From Protonemura montana (lineage: Eukaryota > Arthropoda > Insecta > Plecoptera > Nemouridae): a stretch of DNA of 64,000 nucleotides. Under the pieces are notes generated by a model. The model was not told the origin of the DNA and did no database searches. It saw only the letters and a program-made list of their open reading frames with translations. The stretch covers positions 18,294,418-18,358,417 of the forward strand of contig OX387605.1 in assembly GCA_947568835.1 (NCBI GenBank), in the 5' to 3' direction. Position numbers and translations under genes: made by a program. Of the stretch, positions 12,501 to 21,500 are shown piece after piece (position 1 is the stretch's first letter; each line of letters opens with the position of its first letter).

Positions 12501-15500
12501 CTAATTGAGTAGTTTTAAGCTAGATTTCAATGTATTTACAAAAATTATGTATAAGGGCTGATTTCCTGCTAAGGTGCCACCGGATCACTTAAATCGACAT
12601 TCAATCATCCATAACGAAGAGAAATGGGTACAAGACATAAACAAGACATCAAGAAGATGAGATAGGTAGGTACAAAATAATTACAGAAGTGGCATGACAG
12701 CAAGCTGAAAAAAAAGATGTGCAAGTTGCAGTTGGTAATAACTGCAATTACTAGTCTAATTACGAATCATAACATACCTGTTAACCGGAGCGATAGAGAT
12801 AGATATAGACAGAGAAATCAAGTATAATATAATACGATCTGAAATGTTGTGCAGAATATACGTACCTGGCGTATTTCACCGTATAAAGAGGTTAATTTAA
12901 TTAATACAATTATCATAAGTGAAGCAAAGCAATCCAGTATTAATTAGTTCTGTGCGCCCACTGGTTTCCTGCGGTAGGGCTTATAATAAATCTTGTTCGT
13001 TTATTTGCTTTCCACCAGACCCAAAGTTTCTTTCATATCAAAGAAACCTTTTAAAAATAAATTATCTCTTTCCCCGTGTCTACTGCAATAGAAAAATGTG
13101 CACCAGATTTTCCGCTCATAAAGGAGAACGTAAAATACAATCAGCAGAGCAAAAAACCGCACAAAAAGTTCGGAAAAAAAGAACATTATCTGCTACAGGA
13201 GTTATTACATGGCTTCGAGCTTTCGAATCCTGAATCATTACTAATTTTCCTGTAAATTTAACCCCTCCTGTGTTTTCCAGCTTCGCGATCGCTAATTACT
13301 GGATGTATTATTCATAATTAAGGACAGCTCTGAGGTATGCTATCATACAGAAGTATAAGCAGCCGCCACAAAGCGTTATCTCAAACACCACAATTTACGG
13401 GCGAATTCTCGCACAGTCTGCCCCCGTTAACTGCTTATACCATGCGGACGCTATAAAAGCACACATGTACGCAATTTCGCATACCTACGCTGATGGAATG
13501 ACAAATGATTGTGCCCTTATTGCGTGACTGCACGGCTGGTTGGAAAATGTTCGTAGTCTCAAGCGTGCGGAGGCACGAAACGCAGCCAGCCTGTCGCACG
13601 AATTCTCTCACGTAACACTTGACTCAACTTTATTGTAGCCTACCCTTCGCCAGCTACGCGAGCTCAAGATTACTCGCGAGGGGCGGGAATTTCGTAAATG
13701 GGATCATTATTTCCATGCCGTTTTACGAGTTTTGTTACTTGTTTAAGAAAATAAAGGCAATGCCGAGAGATTCGAAAATATTCAAAAGTCGCGGTAGTTG
13801 CGATTTATGCCGCTAGAGGCGTGCGTCAACGGAATCCGTTTGGCTGGCTGGCTGGCTCGGTGGAAAGTCAGTAATGAGTCGATCGTAGATCATTAGATAT
13901 CAGTGTTTCTGGCGTGGTTCCACCCTACTCGACGCAAGAAACTCGCGACGCGTCGCCCCCATAAACCAAGGCGCAGCGCGCCTACACGCGACGCCCCATC
14001 CGCGAAACTTTGCTACACACAATCTGAACGCGAACGGCAGATGGCTTTGAGCGTTTCGCCGATAATAATTCTAAAATGAAGATAGAAGATTTTCGCTGAA
14101 AGGCATGACACAATTTTCGATAACTGAAAGTGCCCCCTCCACAAAAAAATAAAAATAAAAAAATAAAAATAAATCCGCGAAGCGTAACAAAAAGCTCTTT
14201 TTTGCTTTTCTCTATTTGACTCATCTGAAAGAGTTTTCAGGTCGCTTATTTTTTATTTTCCGTCTGAGCTAGCTGACCGGTAAACTAGCGAGCAGAGAAT
14301 CCCTCGGTAAAATTCGTGAGCTCCTTTTTTTATAGTTTTCACGGTGAACATAAAAAGAGTTTTCTTGTCCGATGCTCTTGTACATGAAGCCACTAGCACG
14401 CCGTCGACGACCGACCGACCGACCGACCGACCAGGATAGTCAGCCATTAATTAAAAGCCTTCTAAATCGGTTCGGTGAATCCTCGGAACAAGATTATAGC
14501 AGTCTCCGCGCTGAAACTCCTTGCGCCCCCCGCCCGATGGGCGCAGTGGGCACAGTGGGCGCAGGGGATGGGAGGCTGGGGATGCCTCAACGGCCACAAT
14601 ATAGCCGCCCTCTCGCCGGCCGAGCAGGGTTTTATCTCCCTTGGCCGTCCGGGTTACCCGGCTACGGCTGATTTATGCCCACTCTCAGAATATAACGACT
14701 TCAGCACGAAAATGAATGACCAAAATCCGGGCGAAATGTGTAAACTCTGAATTAAGTAAAAAAATAATGGAGATGGGACTCGGCTTTCGGAGAAATCATG
14801 TCGAGTTAGGTCTCAGCTGCGTAGAAATACTTTGCATACGGACACGGTTTCATTCTTTGAAACACATAATATTAGCTACGAAAAATTTCACATGAGAGAG
14901 AACAATTCTAGATATTTTTTTCATTGCATTCCATTTTGATACAAATCGTACACATACGAATGTTTGTAGCAATATTCCTTGTTTATCGCACGACAAAAAT
15001 TCTTATAATTCTAACTAGTTTTCAAAGATCCATAAAAGTAAAAGAATTTCAAAGACAGTTTACAATTTCAAGAAAGAAAAAAAAAACTTGTTTTATGGTG
15101 TAATGCTTGTTTTACTACGTCGCAATTGTCGTTCAAAGTCTCGATCTCGACTTGAGTCGAGTTGTCAATGATCTACATAGGATTGAAATCTCGTATGAAC
15201 CTCCGCCCGGCTGCGAAATGGCCGTCGCTTCCGCCTTGACGTTACAGGGTCACCGATAAGAGCCCCTTGTCGACGCAGCGCCGCAGCACTCCACTTGCCC
15301 TATTAACCTCTCCAGGACAGCGTTTCCGTGTTATTACGCATCAGTAATTCGACATTTGTCCGGTAATCTTCAAACTTTCAAGTACACTTACATTTGATAT
15401 CGATCATTTTATAGCACTATCGTTGCGAGATTCGTACTTGAATCGAGTTTGTTATGGTGATAATAAAACATACTTTTTTTTGGCGGACAAACAGCAAGGA

Positions 15501-18500
15501 GACAGCATTGACTTCGATATAAAATTGTGATAACCAAGTCTTTTCCTAAGGAAATTGAAAAATTAGTCGAACTTTGAAGCTTATATCCAATTAGTGTTGC
15601 TTCATTTTCTAAACAAACAAGTGTTCTGAGTTCCGGAGATATTTTTCTCACGCGTTACCTGCCCTAAGCCAGTCTTCAAGTATCATTAATAGCTCGAATA
15701 AAACACATTACGATCCATGAGTTTGTTGTGTTAATTATAATTCCTTTGAATATTAGTATACAAACGTCCTTTTATACAATAACAATATGAATCTTGATAA
15801 AGTACGTACACAGCTACGAGGGAAGTTACTCATGAGAATAAACTCGGCAGAGTATTGTTCACTTTGAGTGCACCTCTCACCCAACCACCCTTCTGTGCAC
15901 CCCTAGCCACTTCCTCTGAACGCTTTTGATGTTAATGTAATGTACATATTAACGTGATTATCACAATTAGCAGCCAAGGCCTATCCGTGGAAGCAGGAAC
16001 TTCTCGGCAGGCGGCGCGCTATCTTATTGCGAACATACAACAACAGTGGAACGCAACATCGGCGGTGGGTTCGCTTTGACCCGAAACCCGCCGAAACTAG
16101 TTAAACGTAGTGCCGCTTTGGTCCAACTCGTTAGGCGTAATTAATATTATCCAAAATATGTCAATATTTTCTTCAAGTCATGTTTCTCATCGCAAAAGCG
16201 CCAAGAACCCGATATTCCTGCACCCTGCTTTAGTCATGTGGAATATTCCCGCGATCAAACCTATTTATGCGCATGTACTCGGGTGTTCCAATTACTTTAT
16301 ACAATTACCCACTACCTAATCTCGAAGCAATGAAGCTCGGATATCACAACGGCATCATTCGCATGCATCTCAGTAATGATATTTCAAGACCAAGAGATAG
16401 AATAACACATCCACATGCTATTATTGCAGATAGTTTAGGTGATAATGCCGCTTGCATCCTGGCAAATATTCAACAAGCAAATTTACATGTCAGATGAATC
16501 ACAAATGCACTAGTTTCAAGTATGATGAAGTATATTTTATCACCCAGAAGACAAGAAATATGTTGCATGTGCATGTGCACATGTTTAACAGTATTGATCA
16601 ATTTTTTTAGAGCTGAGATGTTACTTAAGAAGCAAATTAAAAGAAGCAGAAGAGGCCCTGCATTTAAAAAGCAGCCAGAAGATATTTATTTTGTACATAA
16701 TCTTCAAAGACTTCTACCGTGTTTCCTTCCACATTCACTCACCCCATGAATCTACCACTGAACACAATGTCAGCGTTTCAAATAAGGTTAGGAGTGCAAA
16801 TCATGCCCAATCATGCCAACATGCAACAGCCAGGTTAACAAACAAGTTCTTACTGCACGCTTTCTCGTCCGAGCCGTCCGAACAGTCTGGATTATCGTCG
16901 CACATCCACGTCAAGGGGACACATTCCCCGGGCTGAGCGCGGCAAGTGAACTCCTCGGGGTTACACACCTTTTGTTCTGGAACGACGGCATCATAGCCAA
17001 CTTCCTAATTACTTGAACACGACACTTGTTTATTCATTGCGCCATCTCACAAGGCTAGGCAGTGAAGCGGTGGGTTGGATCTGTAGGCGTTGTGGTGGAA
17101 TTGCAGCAAATAAGTGGTTCGCATAAGTCGTTTGGTTCAGTGGTTTTCAACTATAAGACTATGCTTTTGGTAGATCCAAGATAAAACGGAGGCACAAGCA
17201 ATGCTCTTATTAAAAGATGCCCAAAGATACCAGCCCTATCATTGAAGTGAAATGTATCGAAGATGACCTCGCTCACGAAACCAACCAACCAATCAAAACT
17301 CAAGGTCACTCTTCATATGAATGTTTCCCGAGCTCTGATTAGATTCTTCGCTGCACGTAAAATTGATGAACGAATATTAAAATTCTGCCTCCCTTAATCA
17401 TTTGCTATAATAATTGCATCACAACGGCCCGCCAACCAACCCATCGCTTTTGCAGCACGCCAAGTGAAGGCCCGCCCCAAACGCTCCGAACCGCAACCAC
17501 TGCTCCTGTGGAAATGAATACATTTTTCGGCGACGTCAGCGTGCTTTGTGGCACTTACTGCATTTTTTCTCGTCAGTGGCGTCTGGACAGTCGGGTGTCC
17601 CATCGCACACCCAGGCTTGCGCTACGCACACCCCTGCCGAGCACTGGAACTGGCCCGGGTCACAGCGACGGTTCTCTGAATGAAGTAACCGAACTATTAA
17701 CAGTTAGTGGGTAGGTGTTTTTTTTTCTCTCTGGGAAAGGAAAAAAAATGCTGTTTGCTTGAATTTTATTTCTTGGCAGGACTAATTAAGGCAACTGTAA
17801 TTTACGCGTTAGGGGTAATCATTGCACGCACAGGTGTGCTCTCATTATCTTAAATTAGCCGAGTGTTTTGGCAACCAAATGTTACAGAAACAGAGTTGAC
17901 GGTTGAGCTAAAGGGGATTATGCAATTTCTGGAGGCCCTTATGTTTTCTTCGTTAATATGCTCTATGGAAATGAGCGAGGTGGCGAGAAATCCAGAAAGA
18001 TACCCATCTTTACTGAGCCTTTAAATTATTAAAGCCGCGTCTTTGGGTTGTGAGTGGAATAAGCAATGACCCCTAGGTTCGCCTGTCTTAATCTAGTTAC
18101 ACTTATTTCCTGAAGCCACCAGCTACAAGACTCTGAACCGAGGCATGTGGTTGGGGGAGTTGATTTCATCTCCGTTTTAAGGAGGGAGGTGTAACATGCC
18201 GAGTAGCCGAAAGCCTGTGAATCGGCAACACCATTGGTATAGAGAAATGTTTTGGATTTTGGTTGTAAAAAAAGAGTGGGATAGGATTCGCACAACGAAT
18301 CTGAAAGTACATTGCGTTGAGATGATCGACGCCTTTCGCTGTGGAGCTATAAAGTGTAATAAATAGTCAGCATATATATCAAAAACTCAATCTGAAAAGT
18401 TGCACGGCGCTCTACAAATTTGAAAAGTGATTTCGCGAATGTAAGGCGGATTCAATAATAACAAGAAAGGATGGGATAAATTCGTGAATTGTAAGCGCAG

Positions 18501-21500
18501 AAACTGCAAGCTGCACTTAAGGGAACTGCAGCCTCCGGGGTAGACAATACTTGCGATTACTTCCATGTCTCTATATGTTCAATTGAGTTACTGTAAATTG
18601 TATCAATGGACTGGGTCGACTTAGTCTACTTCGGATCTAACGCTTATTACATTATAAATCAGTTCGAAATTTGCTGAGCGCGTGCAATATTCAGAAATAA
18701 AGTTCAACCTGCAAAATTGATCGGTCAATCGATCGTAACAAACGTAACCTTTTGAGATGTGCAGATAACAACAATTCAACTTGTAGAGAGACTGCAATAC
18801 ATTTTTTACTTAATGACCTTCATTATTAACATCCCAATTAGCCAGTTATCTATTTGGCGCATTATCTCTATTATTAAACAGCGGTTGAATTGGCATCTTC
18901 TGCCTAGTGATCATACTCGTTTTATCTCTGTAAGGGGTCGATTTTTACTTCCTTGCTTATGTAATTGCTATCACCCAAGGAGCAAATCAATATTATAGTT
19001 CAGCTATATTTTATATATTCAATTAAAAAGACAAAAAAACAGCAATTATTGTCTACAATCTTTTAAGACTTGGCACTCCGTAATTTTCTTTCGATGCAAT
19101 GTCATCCACGCTATAGAAAGTATTTCTAGCCAGATAATTTGTGGTTTAATTTACGTAACTGGTTGGTCTATTTTGCTGGTCCTTGGATAAATACTGCAAG
19201 TATAAGGCGTACCACTTCCTGGTATTGGAATACGTTTAAAAAAAAAACAACTCGCCCAAATTGCTACCTGCAGCAAATGCGTCGTCGCTGCAGCTATAGG
19301 CGATGCACCAACTAGTAGAACGACCCTGATGGCGCCACAAGAATTGACCGCTGGCAAGATTTCATCCGCCGAAACTCTTTCAAAATTGACCGAAGGTTTT
19401 TCTTTGTAATTATCAGACCATCAACAATCATTTCGGTGCCATAAGACTAATTGGTGCTCAGGGGAGTCAAAATATCAAAAAGTAAATTCAACCCCAGGTT
19501 AACAACGAGTCTCTATTTCATAAAAGCAGGTGGCAATACACACATCCTCCTATAAAAATTAACCCGTTGACTTTTTTCTGGGTGTGCGTTGGTAATTTTT
19601 AGTGGTGGTTCTACCCATAAAAGTACTATAGGCCTAATAGACATCTTAGAGAAATTCTACTGTATGTACCACAGCAACTTTTTCTAGGGCCAATTAAAAA
19701 ACCGTTACAATTTCATTTGATTGGCAGTGTATAGCCATGGGGATAGCAACCGTCTGATTATTTCTTCCGCTGCCGTGCCAAAACCGGGCGGGCCGACAGG
19801 CGGAACGGTCCCCCTCATGTCCTCCCCAAAGGACGAACACAGACGGTTCGTTTCCGAGTACTTACGACACGAGCTAGGGTCCTCATCGCTTCCATCACTG
19901 CAATCCTTCTCGTTGTCGCACTGCCAGCGATCGGGGATGCACCGGCCGTTCTTGCACTGGAACTCGGACGTAGAACACGACCGGTTCTCTGCAAACATAC
20001 AAGGGAACGGCTCGTTAGACGATGACTGACAGTATGAAAAAGTTTGCTGTTTTTTCGGGCGCACATTTTGACGGTCGACGCTAGCGACCGTTACCGTATT
20101 AAATTATCACATTTAATAACAGTCTCTGCGCCGCCGGGCGTATTAGGCGTCGCACAACGAAAAGCACTTTAGCAATTGAAAGCTTAAATTGTGATAATTC
20201 ATGGTGAAAGACAAAATTTCACTGTGATACCGGGCGCAATTAAACAAGTAGATGGAATAGGAAAATGTGGTCCGATGTTTTTATAATCTAGCAATAATTA
20301 TTCACGATGATCTCCCACAAAGAGAACATCTAGGCTTCTCTAAAAGTGTCTTAATTCGGCTAATTACATCCAAACAACCCGCGAGCTAGAGAGACATAAT
20401 TTAAATTCAACAACGCGCCGGTCGACGATATCTTTGAGTGACAGATTTGCATGAGTGAATATTTCACGAAAATTCACGGGGCGATGCCGTAGCACGAAGT
20501 TCTCAAAACCTCTCTAGTCTTAAGAGATGGTTCAAACACTCCACAACAATGGTTATTAATGACACTAAGGGTGGTTGTTGCGTCACGTTTTACCAAGGGG
20601 TACAGCGAGACTACATACATCAATATCAAAATGTCATTAACTAATTAACAAAAGTAATTATATCAGAGCGTCTCGCGAACGGGATAAATCTTAGACGAGA
20701 CGCCATCTGTTACGGAGCAGTTTCCATGCGAGAGAGCGAAACTTTAGGGACAAGAAAACACTGCGCGAATAATGGGATTTCGGCAAGCCTAGATGAGAGG
20801 TTGCTTCAAACATTCTTATATATGCGTGCACGCAGCTTCGCAAACGCCGCGGTCTCAACTTACGAGAGAAAATTGCAAACTATATGAGCGTTCTATTTTA
20901 GAAAAGGAAAACATGATCCCTAAATAAATTGGCAGCGTGTGCATGCGGCAGCAATTTGCTTCTTATCTTTGCTATTGGACAAGAAAAGAAACGCAAAGAA
21001 CGAAGCTAAAAAAAAAAGCCAGTCGATAAATTTGTATCGAATGTCTGAAACATAACCGCACGTTATCTTTGATCGTTTCTCGGCTGTTTTTAGTTGTTAC
21101 CCAGCGTTGCGATGGCAACAGTAGAATCTCTCTTCTACACATTTCTCTCTAATCAGCTCGTCAACGAAACCACTTCGGCGACGTCAAGACGCCGCCGTTA
21201 AAAGCGCTTATCTTCAGTGACAATGCGAAATCGTCACGCGTTAAATGTAATGCAAGTTTTTGCAAATGTGACTTAGAGGCAAGTTTGTAAGTAGATTCCG
21301 GGCGAGGCGCGTTTGCACCGTAAGCAAGACACGGTTTGAGTCAAAGTTTCGTGTGTAACGGGAATCAGCTTTAGCTAGTTGTGCGCTTAAACAGAAGACT
21401 TCGACAATTTCATGGCGACTTAGAGCTAAAGCGAAACTTTAAAACAACTCTCGAGAAAACAGTTGGAGAAATGTTGAAAAAATAAACGGGGCCTGCAAAT

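Larger units (their letters stand above)
12318..16853 (-). other. LpR intron 4 (4.5 kb)
   Basis: Longest internal intron, phase 1. It contains CpG-rich patches at about 13560-14000 and 14500-14660, a (GACC)6 repeat at 14409-14432, a 9-bp unit repeated three times at 14538-14564, A-rich AAAAAT runs near 14145-14172, and the 15-mer tagatatagacagag at 12800-12814 shared with the 3.7 kb repeat. I see no exon candidate. Confidence 0.7.

Noticed and set aside
14372-14750. Overlapping plus-strand frames in a G+C-rich patch of intron 4
   Set aside because: They arise from the 9-bp tandem repeat and the GACC repeat. No domain.
16267-16497. 76-codon plus-strand frame in LpR intron 4
   Set aside because: Protein-like in places but no domain, no promoter and no splice partner. 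Probably chance.
17125-17200. tRNA A-box-like ggttcagtggtt
   Set aside because: No B-box downstream and no acceptor-stem pairing.
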